From positions 1 to 7,606 of the forward strand of contig JAHLFQ010000060.1 in the NCBI GenBank assembly GCA_018883705.1: DNA of 7,606 nucleotides, written 5' to 3'. Shown in pieces: positions 1 through 6,230 of the stretch. A program made the translations under genes and the position numbers. The notes beneath the pieces were generated by a model. The model made no database searches. It saw nothing but the letters and a program-made list of their open reading frames with translations, and was not told the DNA's origin. Each line of letters starts with the position of its first letter. Within the stretch, counting starts at the first letter, position 1. The stretch is from Candidatus Cellulosilyticum pullistercoris (GTDB lineage Bacteria > Bacillota > Clostridia > Lachnospirales > Cellulosilyticaceae).

Positions 1-2
1 TA

Positions 3-581
3 AATAGAAAGCTAAATGAAAATATTTATTTGACCTTAACAGATCATATTAGTTTTGCAATTGAAAGAATGCGCAAGGATCAGGCCTATAAAAATGCCTT
101 GCTCACAGAAACTAAGAGATTCTATCCGGAAGAGTATAATATTGGTGTTCAGGCATTAGAAATTATTAAGGAAAAATTGGATGTGACGCTTCCTGTAGAT
201 GAAGCGGGATTTATTGCACTTCATATTGTGAATGCAGAATTAGACACCAAAATGTCTGATATGGTGCGTATTACAGAACTTATTCACAGGGTATTAGATA
301 TTATTAAATCCTATTATGAAATAGAGTTTGATGAAGACTCGCTGTATTATGATCGATTAGTGACACATTTAAAATTCTTTGGACAACGTTTATTTAACAA
401 CAAGGTCACAAGGAATGAAGATGCCGTATTTCATGAAATGGTGAAAGTTCAGTATCCAAGAGATTATGAATGTGCTAATCTGATTCGAAAATATATTGAA
501 GAAACATATCAGAAACAAATTAGTGAAGAAGAAATGGTATTTCTTACTGTGCATATGAGAAGAATTACGAATAATTCTTAA
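3..581 (+). CDS. licT: LicT/BglG-family transcriptional antiterminator, 5'-truncated by window edge
   Basis: RNA-binding antiterminator that stops premature termination upstream of a PTS operon; activity is set by phosphorylation of its two PRD domains by EII and HPr. The frame is open from the first complete codon at base 3, so the TTG at 30 is not the true start. Numbering from base 3, the four PRD histidines are H15 (TDH), H74 (ALHIVN), H122 (THLKFF) and H184 (VHMRR). Their spacing of 59, 48 and 62 equals that of B. subtilis LicT H100/H159/H207/H269 as I remember it, so about 85 N-terminal residues, including the CAT RNA-binding domain, lie outside the window. PRD1 spans about residues 5-95 and PRD2 about 100-190. 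A RAT/terminator and a PTS permease gene follow at once, the expected target. The specificity (LicT, SacT or GlcT type) is inferred; histidine spacing and the RAT type favour LicT/SacT. Confidence 0.93.
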   Translation, partial: NRKLNENIYLTLTDHISFAIERMRKDQAYKNALLTETKRFYPEEYNIGVQALEIIKEKLDVTLPVDEAGFIALHIVNAELDTKMSDMVRITELIHRVLDIIKSYYEIEFDEDSLYYDRLVTHLKFFGQRLFNNKVTRNEDAVFHEMVKVQYPRDYECANLIRKYIEETYQKQISEEEMVFLTVHMRRITNNS

Positions 582-583
582 TT

Positions 584-612
584 GGATTGTGACTGGTTAG
601 GCAGGCAAGACC
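584..612 (+). promoter_or_regulatory. RAT (ribonucleic antiterminator) site for the upstream antiterminator
   Basis: The 29-base element begins GGATTGTGACTG and ends GCAGGCAAGACC, matching from memory the RAT elements bound by LicT, SacT/SacY and BglG. It starts 2 bases after the antiterminator stop codon. Its last six bases (607-612) are also the 5' arm of the terminator that follows, so folding of the RAT and of the terminator exclude each other. Binding of the dimeric CAT domain would hold the RAT fold and let RNA polymerase reach the PTS gene. The sequence looks like the SacT/LicT class rather than the longer GlcT class. Confidence 0.9.
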
Positions 613-665
613 AAGATGGAATGATAGACACTAGGAGTCTATTATTTTTATCTATGGTCTTTTTT
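607..665 (+). terminator. Conditional intrinsic terminator in the PTS gene leader
   Basis: AAGACC (607-612) pairs with GGTCTT (656-661), AGAT (614-617) with ATCT (650-653), and an inner stem ATAGAC (624-629) pairs with GTCTAT (637-642). The distal arm runs into six T residues (660-665). The 5' arm overlaps the RAT, which is the classical layout of PTS-controlled antitermination. No convincing promoter was seen between the antiterminator gene and the RAT, so transcripts probably arrive by read-through from the antiterminator gene or from a promoter hidden in its 3' end. Confidence 0.85.
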
Positions 666-765
666 GTTGACCTAAAAATAAAGTTGATAACGTAGCAAAA
701 GCTACTTAATCATTTATAAATTATTAATTAAACTATTTATGACAATATAAGAAGGAGAAAGACAC

Positions 766-2931
766 ATGAAAGACAAAATATTTGGTATTTTACAACGTGT
801 GGGAAGATCATTTATGCTTCCAATAGCCTTGCTTCCAGTAGCAGGTCTATTCTTAGGAATCGGTGGTTCCTTTACGAATACTACTACATTAGAAGCTTAT
901 GGTTTAATGGGCATTATGGGTCCAGGAACTATTTTAAATGCTATTTTAACAGTTATGAATGAAGCCGGTGATATTGTATTTGCTAACTTACCTATTTTAT
1001 TTGCAATGGGTGTAGCTATTGGTATGGCTAAGAAGGAAAAAGAAGTTGCAGCACTTTCATCAGCTGTTGCGTTCTTTATTATGCATGCTTCTATTAATGC
1101 GATGATTAATATTAATGGTGGCGTAGAAGCTATGTTAGATGGTGCCACTACATCTGTAGTAGGGATTACTTCTCTTCAAATGGGTGTATTTGGTGGGATT
1201 ATTGTAGGGCTTGGTGTAGCAGCTCTACACAATAGATTCTATAAAATTGAATTACCTCAAGTTCTATCATTCTTTGGTGGAACAAGATTTGTACCTATTG
1301 TTTCAGCAATTACTTATTTATTCGTAGGGATTGCTATGTTCTTCATTTGGCCTCCTGTACAAGAAGCTATTTATAGTGTAGGTGATTTAGTAGTTAAATC
1401 AGGTTATGCAGGAACATGGATTTACGGTATCATGGAAAGAGCCTTAATTCCATTTGGTTTACATCATGTATTCTATTTACCATTCTGGCAAACTGCTTTA
1501 GGTGGAACAGCAATGGTAGGTGGTCAGCTTGTTGAAGGGGCACAAAATATCTTCTTTGCTGAGCTTGCAACACCAGGTATTACAAAGTTTAGTGTTGAAG
1601 CAACAAGATTTATGGCGGGTAAATTCCCATTCATGATTTTAGGTTTACCAGGGGCAGCACTTGCTATGTATAAGTGTGCTAAACCAGAAAAAAGAAAAAT
1701 AGTAGGTGGTTTATTACTATCTGCAGCCTTAACTTCAATGGTAACAGGTATTACAGAGCCATTAGAATTTACATTTATTTTCGTAGCACCAGCATTATAT
1801 GCAGTTCACTGTGTATTAGCAGGTCTTAGTTATATGCTTATGCACATCTTTAGTGTAGGTGTGGGAATGACCTTCTCAGGAGGACTTATCGATTTAACTT
1901 TATTTGGTATTTTACAAGGAAATGCAAAAACAAATTGGATTTACATTATCTTAGTAGGGCTTGTATACTTTGTTGTATACTACTTCTTATTTAGCTTTAT
2001 TATTAAAAAGTTCAACTTAAAAACACCAGGACGTGAAGATGGTGATGAAGAAGTTAAACTTTATACAAGAGCAGATGTTAATGCAAGAAAAGAAGGCGCT
2101 TCAAAAGAAAGTGCAGGTAGTGATGAAGTATCTCCATTAATTATTAGAGGATTAGGTGGAAAAGCTAATATTAGTGATGTTGACTGTTGTGCAACAAGAC
2201 TTCGTATGACAGTATATGATGCAGCGCTTGTTGATGAAGGTACATTAAAAGCAAGTGGTGCAGCAGGCGTTATTAAAAAAGGTAATGGTGTTCAAGTTAT
2301 TTATGGACCAAAAGTATCAGTTATTAAATCTAACTTAGAAGATTATTTACAGCATCATGTTGATGCTCCTTATTCTGATGATCACCATGCTAATGCTCCT
2401 GTAGATACAGCGGCTACAAAAGTAGAAAAGAGCGAAGAGAAAAAAGAATCAGTATCTGAGTCTAAATCTGAATCTAATATTGCAGTTTATGCACCAATGG
2501 AAGGAAAAGCTGTTCCTCTTAAAGAAGTTAATGATGGTGTTTTCTCAGAAGATATGCTTGGAAAAGGAATGGCTATTATACCAACTGTTGGAAAAGTAGC
2601 TGCACCATTTGATGGTAAAGTATCAATGATTTATACAACAAAACATGCTATCGCATTAACTTCAACTGAAGGTGTAGAGATTCTTATTCATGTAGGAATT
2701 GATACAGTTCAGTTAAACGGTAAATACTATGATATCAAAGTAGCTGTGGGTGATGAAGTAAAAGCTGGAGACTTACTTGCAGAGTTTGATATTAAAGGTA
2801 TTGAGTCAGAAGGTTATCGCACCATTACACCAATCATTGTAGCTAATACAGATGCTTACAAAGATGTAGTAGCAGTAGCTTCTGGAGAAGTAAAAATAAA
2901 AGATCATTTATTCAACGTTTTATCAAAATAA
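766..2931 (+). CDS. ptsG: PTS glucose-family permease, EIICBA (single chain)
   Basis: Membrane permease that takes up and phosphorylates a sugar using phosphate relayed from HPr. The 721 residues run in the order IIC (about 1-420, many hydrophobic segments, with the GITEP motif at 328-332), IIB (about 454-530, phospho-Cys in the D-C-C-A-T-R motif, C475), a charged Ser/Glu/Lys linker (about 546-571), and IIA (572-721, with H627 in TKHA and the phospho-His H642 in LIHVGID, 15 residues apart as H75/H90 in E. coli IIA-Glc). The C-B-A order and length agree with B. subtilis PtsG (about 699 aa) and not with BglF-type B-C-A proteins. The ATG at 766 has GAAGGAG 8 bases upstream. Expression is likely controlled by the RAT/terminator in its leader. 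Glucose is the most likely substrate; GlcNAc or an alpha-glucoside cannot be excluded. C474 next to the active Cys replaces the more usual Ala. Confidence 0.94.
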   Translation: MKDKIFGILQRVGRSFMLPIALLPVAGLFLGIGGSFTNTTTLEAYGLMGIMGPGTILNAILTVMNEAGDIVFANLPILFAMGVAIGMAKKEKEVAALSSAVAFFIMHASINAMININGGVEAMLDGATTSVVGITSLQMGVFGGIIVGLGVAALHNRFYKIELPQVLSFFGGTRFVPIVSAITYLFVGIAMFFIWPPVQEAIYSVGDLVVKSGYAGTWIYGIMERALIPFGLHHVFYLPFWQTALGGTAMVGGQLVEGAQNIFFAELATPGITKFSVEATRFMAGKFPFMILGLPGAALAMYKCAKPEKRKIVGGLLLSAALTSMVTGITEPLEFTFIFVAPALYAVHCVLAGLSYMLMHIFSVGVGMTFSGGLIDLTLFGILQGNAKTNWIYIILVGLVYFVVYYFLFSFIIKKFNLKTPGREDGDEEVKLYTRADVNARKEGASKESAGSDEVSPLIIRGLGGKANISDVDCCATRLRMTVYDAALVDEGTLKASGAAGVIKKGNGVQVIYGPKVSVIKSNLEDYLQHHVDAPYSDDHHANAPVDTAATKVEKSEEKKESVSESKSESNIAVYAPMEGKAVPLKEVNDGVFSEDMLGKGMAIIPTVGKVAAPFDGKVSMIYTTKHAIALTSTEGVEILIHVGIDTVQLNGKYYDIKVAVGDEVKAGDLLAEFDIKGIESEGYRTITPIIVANTDAYKDVVAVASGEVKIKDHLFNVLSK

Positions 2932-2939
2932 ATAAAAGC

Positions 2940-2980
2940 AAAGAGCTACCACACCAAAAAAGGGGTGTGGTAGCTCTTTT
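2940..2980 (+). terminator. Strong rho-independent terminator after the PTS gene
   Basis: A perfect 16-bp stem is formed by 2940-2955 and 2964-2979 (core AGAGCTACCACACC with GGTGTGGTAGCTCT) with an 8-base A-rich loop, ending in TTTT. It starts 8 bases after the permease stop codon and closes the antiterminator-PTS unit. The A-run on its 5' side is modest, so termination is expected mainly on the plus strand. Confidence 0.93.
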
Positions 2981-3107
2981 GGTTTATAAACTCGGTAGGA
3001 TTATAAATATTTGATGAGTAAGATAAGCCAAGCAAGCATAGAAATACTTCCTCTATAGTCATGTTAATACAATTATATTCTAGACTTTACTTTCTAGAAG
3101 TGGTGAG

Positions 3108-3135
3108 TTGAAATCCTAATTGAATAGGGTATAAT
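3108..3135 (+). promoter_or_regulatory. Predicted vegetative (sigma-A type) promoter for the 371-aa Cys-rich gene
   Basis: TTGAAA (3108-3113) and a perfect TATAAT (3130-3135) are 16 bases apart, giving a start site about 40 bases before the ATG at 3177. The surrounding intergenic stretch 2981-3176 has no other gene or RNA that I can see. Two copies of the palindrome-containing TTCTAGA (3078-3084 and 3092-3098) lie just upstream and could be a regulator site, but this is weak. Confidence 0.7.
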
Positions 3136-3176
3136 AGGTAAATCAGTAAAATAAGTAAATGTAGTAGGAGAGGGAT

Positions 3177-4292
3177 ATGAAAGACAGAAAGAGTCATCAA
3201 GAGGCATATGAAAAGCAGAATGCGTGGGAATATCATATCATATGGCAATTAGAAGAAATGAAAGAAACTTTAAACCAAGAACAAGTGATTAAGCAGATAA
3301 AAGAAAAACTTATAGATGTAGCTAAAACCAGTGCCATAACCCTAAAAAAATTAAAAATAGAAGAAAATGAAATAGAGCTGATTTTAGGAGCGGATATTCA
3401 GCCAAACATAAATAAGGTCATAAAAGGTTTACAAAAAAGGATACTACATGAATGTAAATTAAAGGAAAGTAAGCAGCCATTTTTAATCACAACGAGAAGT
3501 ACTAAATGTGCCAAAGAGGATATACGCATTCAAAAACTAATCGATACACTTGTCTTAGGAGAATATTATGATTTAGATGAAGGCATGACAAGTAGTGATT
3601 TAAGGGGATTAAAATCATACTTATCTCAAAGAAATATAGGGACGATTGAGTATAATAATCAGTTCTTTTTAGTAGATAGGGAAGCCTTGGACAAAATGAT
3701 TAATCTAAGTTGTTTTGAATGTACTAGAATTCATGAGTATGGTTGTTGCTGTGGCAGCCCGTGTGGATTGAGCTTTAAAAATATGAAGTTGTTTGATCAG
3801 CATATGCTTGCAATGGAAGAAGCCATTAAGGTGATAGATATAAAGCAATATAAAAGCCTACAAGCAAATGGTGGGTTTATGACGGCTAATGGACTAATTA
3901 AAGCATATGACGGTCATTGTGCATTATTAGTACAACATGAAGGGATTCATAAATGTATAGCACATAAGTATGCCTTAGATAAGCAAATTCCTATTTATGA
4001 TTTGTGCCCACTTTCTTGTTTAATGTATCCTTTAGAAATCATAGAGTTAACAACAGATAAGAAAAAGAAAGTAATACTACTTACTTCCGTTGTGGATGAG
4101 GCATTTGCAAATCAATTTGGAAGATGGGGAAGTTATGCCTCGTTAGAAGTTGAGCTAAGGTGTATTCATCAAGAGGCACATAATGCTATTTTTAAAGCAG
4201 AAGATTATCGCCCTGTTTATGAGGTTAATCAAGGTTTACTAGAACATGAATTTGGCGAAGCTATTTATAGAGGCATTAAAAAGTTATATTAG
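3177..4292 (+). CDS. Uncharacterised Cys-rich protein, DUF3109/YkgJ-like putative metal-binding core
   Basis: Soluble 371-aa protein with no signal peptide or membrane segment and no known function. Residues 1-130 are charged and mostly helical-looking. The core carries a first Cys cluster C179-x2-C182-x7-C190-C191-C192-x3-C196 and a second set C248, C260, C277, C281, arranged as H-C-A-L...G-I-H-K-C-I-A...L-C-P-L-S-C-L-M-Y-P. This second part resembles DUF3109 and YkgJ-type zinc/iron-chelating proteins as I remember them (G-I-x-K-C-A-I...P-x-S-C-x-L-Y-P). Other cysteines are C93, C111 and C329. The ATG at 3177 has AGGAG at 3166-3170, 6 bases upstream, and a good promoter before that. A DUF1540 gene follows on the same strand after 102 bases without an obvious terminator, so the two may be co-transcribed. 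A metal- or Fe-S-cluster-binding role is inference. Confidence 0.85.
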   Translation: MKDRKSHQEAYEKQNAWEYHIIWQLEEMKETLNQEQVIKQIKEKLIDVAKTSAITLKKLKIEENEIELILGADIQPNINKVIKGLQKRILHECKLKESKQPFLITTRSTKCAKEDIRIQKLIDTLVLGEYYDLDEGMTSSDLRGLKSYLSQRNIGTIEYNNQFFLVDREALDKMINLSCFECTRIHEYGCCCGSPCGLSFKNMKLFDQHMLAMEEAIKVIDIKQYKSLQANGGFMTANGLIKAYDGHCALLVQHEGIHKCIAHKYALDKQIPIYDLCPLSCLMYPLEIIELTTDKKKKVILLTSVVDEAFANQFGRWGSYASLEVELRCIHQEAHNAIFKAEDYRPVYEVNQGLLEHEFGEAIYRGIKKLY

Positions 4293-4349
4293 AAAATCAT
4301 AAAAGCAAGAAAAACTTATTATTTAAGCTAGAATAAAATAAACCAAAAG

Positions 4350-4388
4350 GCTCCACAATAATAGAGAGTTATTTTAATAAAAAGGAGC
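4350..4388 (+). promoter_or_regulatory. Possible RBS-hiding hairpin in the DUF1540 gene leader
   Basis: GCTCC (4350-4354) can pair with GGAGC (4384-4388), which contains the Shine-Dalgarno sequence of the gene starting at 4395. Between them AATAA (4357-4361) can pair with TTATT (4369-4373). The fold would reduce translation unless opened. The stems are short and an alternative TTTT/AAAA pairing competes, so this is a tentative call. Confidence 0.3.
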
Positions 4389-4394
4389 GTTTAT

Positions 4395-4712
4395 ATGCCA
4401 AGTTTAATTTGTGATGTAAAAAATTGTTCATATAATGAAGACAACTACTGCTGTTTATCAGCCATTCATGTGGGTGAACATGAAGCAACAAACAGTATTG
4501 AAACTTGCTGTGAAAGTTTTAGCCAAGATGCTTATATTGCAAGTAACTGTGTGAAAGAGAAAGAGCCACTAGTGGCTATTCAATGTAAGGCTGTCAATTG
4601 TATTCATAATACAGGGAGAGTTTGTGCAGCAGAATGTGTAACTATTGCAAGTACAACAACAGCTTGTTGTAGTTCAGAAGATACCTTATGTGGAGCTTTT
4701 GTTTGTAAATAA
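4395..4712 (+). CDS. Tandem DUF1540-domain Cys-rich small protein
   Basis: A 105-aa protein with 15 cysteines in two related modules. Module 1 (residues about 3-43) has C6, C11, C19, C20, C38, C39 around the signature I-C-D-V-K-N-C-S-Y-N. Module 2 (about 61-104) has C64, C69, C77, C81, C91, C92, C99, C104 around I-Q-C-K-A-V-N-C-I-H-N. This spacing is typical of DUF1540, a small domain common in Clostridia and Bacilli with no established function; metal binding is the usual guess. The ATG at 4395 has AAAGGAG 6 bases upstream. The gene lies 102 bases after another Cys-rich gene on the same strand. Its native terminator just downstream has been split by an insertion sequence. There is no signal peptide or membrane segment. 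Confidence 0.88.
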   Translation: MPSLICDVKNCSYNEDNYCCLSAIHVGEHEATNSIETCCESFSQDAYIASNCVKEKEPLVAIQCKAVNCIHNTGRVCAAECVTIASTTTACCSSEDTLCGAFVCK

Positions 4713-4717
4713 AAATG

Positions 4718-4744
4718 AAAAGGCTATGACTCAAAGATATTGAG
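4718..4744 (+). terminator. Left half of a split bidirectional terminator
   Basis: AAAAGGCTATGACTCAA (4718-4734) is the exact complement of TTGAGTCATAGCCTTTT (6291-6307) on the far side of the insertion sequence. Joined through the loop AGATA they would form a 17-bp stem ending in T5, an ideal terminator between the convergent DUF1540 gene and the minus-strand 162-aa gene. In this copy only a short stem CTCAA/TTGAG remains next to the loop. Confidence 0.85.
4731..4744 (+). repeat. Target-site duplication of the IS, left copy (14 bp)
   Basis: TCAAAGATATTGAG is repeated exactly at 6282-6295, directly flanking the IS ends. The next base (T4745 / T6296) also matches, so 15 bp is possible; 14 bp is preferred because it leaves the IS with TG...CA ends. 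It covers the loop and inner stem of the original terminator. Confidence 0.85.
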
Positions 4745-4768
4745 TGAGGTGACCCCTAAAAGTTAGAC
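4745..4768. repeat. IS terminal inverted repeat, orfB-side (IRR)
   Basis: Reads TGAGGTGACCCC then TAAAAGTTAGAC inward. It matches the opposite end read inward at 19 of 24 positions; bases 3-6 and base 13 differ. Confidence 0.88.
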
Positions 4769-4771
4769 TTT

Positions 4772-4806
4772 AATAGCGAGACAGTTTTGGCTGCCTCGCT
4801 ATTTTT
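4772..4806 (+). terminator. Intrinsic terminator inside the IS left end, plus-strand
   Basis: AATAGCGAG-A-CAG (4772-4784) pairs with CTG-C-CTCGCTATT (4791-4803), a 12-bp stem with one A/C mismatch and the loop TTTTGG, followed by T residues to 4806. The T-run is only on the plus strand, so it would stop transcripts entering from the DUF1540 side and would protect the transposase genes from antisense transcription. The T-run overlaps the orfB stop codon (4805-4807). Confidence 0.75.
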
Positions 4807-5689
4807 ATGCAGCCAAGAGACTAAGTCTGTATTGCACCGGACTCAGCCATCCTAGTTTCTCTTTTATTCGCTCTTCGTTATAATATTTTATATATCGTTC
4901 AATTTCTGATTTCAATTCTTCATAACTGTAGTAAACTACACCATAATAAATTTCTTGTTTAAGTAAGCCGAAGAAATTTTCCATAACTGAATTATCATGA
5001 CAGTTACCTTTTCTTGACATACTCTGAAATATTCGTTCTTCTTTAAGACGATAAGAATAGGATTTCATCTGATAAGCCCATCCCTGATCTGAATGAAATG
5101 TTCTGCGGTAAGGACAGTCAGAAGTTATCTCTATAGCTCGATTTAATGCGTCCATTATGTTTTTAGCAGAAGGATGCTTACCTATACTAAAACTAAGTAT
5201 TTCTCCGTTGCACATGTCCATAAACGGATCCAGATACAATTTATGCATGGTCATATGACCTTTAGAATCTACTTCATAATATTTGAATTCTGTTGTATCA
5301 GTTGTGATTTTTTGATGGGGTATATGCGTATGAAATCTTCTTCTAATTCTGTTTGGAGCAACTGTACCAACTCTTCCTTTATAGGAACTATACTTTCTGC
5401 TTCTTCTAGTAAAAGATGTGACTTGAAGATTTAGTTTTTGCATGATACGTTGAACTTTTTTCTTATTAACTATACATCCTCGATTGCGAAGTTCTCCACA
5501 CATACGTCGATATCCATAATCTTTGTTTTGTTTACGTATTTCAAGTATCCTTTCTTCGAGTTCTTTGTCTGGATTCTCTCTATCAAATCTTTTCTGCCAA
5601 TACATATATGTTGATTTAGGAAATTCAACAACCGCGAGAATATCTCTTAATCTGAATTCTCCTCGGAGGCTGTGGATAATTCTCGCTAT
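4805..5689 (-). CDS. IS3-family transposase OrfB (DDE integrase core), made as OrfAB by -1 frameshift
   Basis: Catalytic half of the transposase, which cuts and joins DNA at the IS ends. The frame is open from the A6 slippery run at 5689; the first ATG (5605) has no ribosome binding site, so expression is expected through frameshifting from orfA. After the slip the product continues I-A-R-I-I-H-S and reaches the usual IS150-type S-T-Y-x-Y-W-Q-K segment. Numbered from the ATG at 5605, an HTH_21-like region spans about 15-60 and the rve core about 95-260, with D103 (TTDTTEF), D173 (HSDQGW) and E209 (DNSVMENFF). The 35 residues between D173 and E209 give the D35E spacing. The N-C-H-D-N-S-x-x-E-N motif is intact. 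The OrfAB fusion is predicted at 473 aa. No disabling change is seen. Confidence 0.92.
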   Translation of the reverse strand: MARIIHSLRGEFRLRDILAVVEFPKSTYMYWQKRFDRENPDKELEERILEIRKQNKDYGYRRMCGELRNRGCIVNKKKVQRIMQKLNLQVTSFTRRSRKYSSYKGRVGTVAPNRIRRRFHTHIPHQKITTDTTEFKYYEVDSKGHMTMHKLYLDPFMDMCNGEILSFSIGKHPSAKNIMDALNRAIEITSDCPYRRTFHSDQGWAYQMKSYSYRLKEERIFQSMSRKGNCHDNSVMENFFGLLKQEIYYGVVYYSYEELKSEIERYIKYYNEERIKEKLGWLSPVQYRLSLLAA

Positions 5690-5710
5690 TTTTTCAGAAG
5701 AGCTTCCTCC
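5634..5710 (-). promoter_or_regulatory. Programmed -1 ribosomal frameshift region between orfA and orfB
   Basis: Three parts are visible on the minus strand. First, an SD-like GGAGG (5710-5706) lies 11 bases before the slip site. Second, a run of six A (5694-5689), read CTG AAA AAA TAG, puts the orfA stop codon in the A site. Third, a downstream stem pairs GCGAGAAT (5686-5679) with ATTCTCGC (5641-5634). A -1 slip on the A-run joins OrfA K179 to the orfB frame. SD-like plus slippery run plus stem is the known layout for dnaX and several IS3-family elements. The heptamer is G-AAA-AAA rather than the stronger A-AAA-AAG, so slippage by the P-site tRNA, or polymerase slippage, is likely. Confidence 0.75.
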
Positions 5711-6225
5711 TCTAAACGTAGCCTCCTCAGTTCTTTTAAATATGCATTCTCTATTCTTAGTTTAAGAATTTCATCCTCTAGTTCTTTTACACGATTTATA
5801 CTTGTGTCAACATATGCCTGTTCCACAGATCGCTTTTTTGTATTCTTATTAGATGTATCCAATGTTTTCTTTCGCCCCTTCTTATGTGGTCTCAAAGCAT
5901 CAGGACCAGCAATACGAAAGTCATTTACCCATTTGACTATCTGAGATGGATTGAGAATGCCCTCTTGAAGAGCTAACTCCTGATATGAGAGTTCACTTGA
6001 TAGATATAACTCTACCACAGAAAGTTTTCTTTCAAAAGAGTAGGATATTTGTTTTCTAGAACGCATTAACCCTTCATCACCAAATTTCTTATAATTAGAA
6101 ATCCATTTTCGGAGCTGAGAATTAGAGCCTAATCCATACTTATTGGAAAGATAGGGAGTTCCACCTTCACCATTCAGATATTCTAAAACCACTTGTTTCT
6201 TAAATTCAAAACTGTATTTGGACAT
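5686..6225 (-). CDS. IS3-family (IS150-type) OrfA, two helix-turn-helix domains and leucine zipper
   Basis: DNA-binding half of the transposase, 179 aa. It probably recognises the IS ends and, made alone, tends to limit transposition in this family. Residues about 1-53 and 58-111 are two insE/HTH-type modules, each ending in a W-(I/V)-x-x-(Y/F) helix (W41 and W99). A basic linker (KKGRKK, 115-120) and a heptad coiled coil (about 144-178) follow, as usual for multimerisation. The ATG at 6225 (MSKYSFEF) is preferred over the TTG at 6243 because GGAGGT (6241-6236) sits 10 bases before it and the family begins this way. Its stop codon overlaps the frameshift site leading into orfB. The ribosome binding site is inside a large hairpin. 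Confidence 0.92.
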   Translation of the reverse strand: MSKYSFEFKKQVVLEYLNGEGGTPYLSNKYGLGSNSQLRKWISNYKKFGDEGLMRSRKQISYSFERKLSVVELYLSSELSYQELALQEGILNPSQIVKWVNDFRIAGPDALRPHKKGRKKTLDTSNKNTKKRSVEQAYVDTSINRVKELEDEILKLRIENAYLKELRRLRLEEEALLKK

Positions 6226-6230
6226 AAAAA

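Noticed and set aside
30..32. TTG as start of the antiterminator
   Set aside because: The frame is open to the window edge and the residues before it (K-L-N-E-N-I-Y) continue the LicT family sequence, so the gene starts outside.
682..700. Possible catabolite-repression (cre) box around TTGATAACGTAGCAA
   Set aside because: Too many mismatches to the cre consensus as I remember it.
692..705. GTAGC-AAAA-GCTAC stem in the PTS leader as a second terminator
   Set aside because: Only 5 bp and no T-run after it.
897..1148. Minus-strand 83-aa open frame
   Set aside because: Lies wholly inside the IIC domain of the PTS gene, has no ribosome binding site and shows the composition of an antisense shadow.
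5174..5944. Three plus-strand open frames (5174-5434, 5523-5765, 5672-5944)
   Set aside because: They are antisense to the well-supported transposase genes, overlap each other and have no family features.
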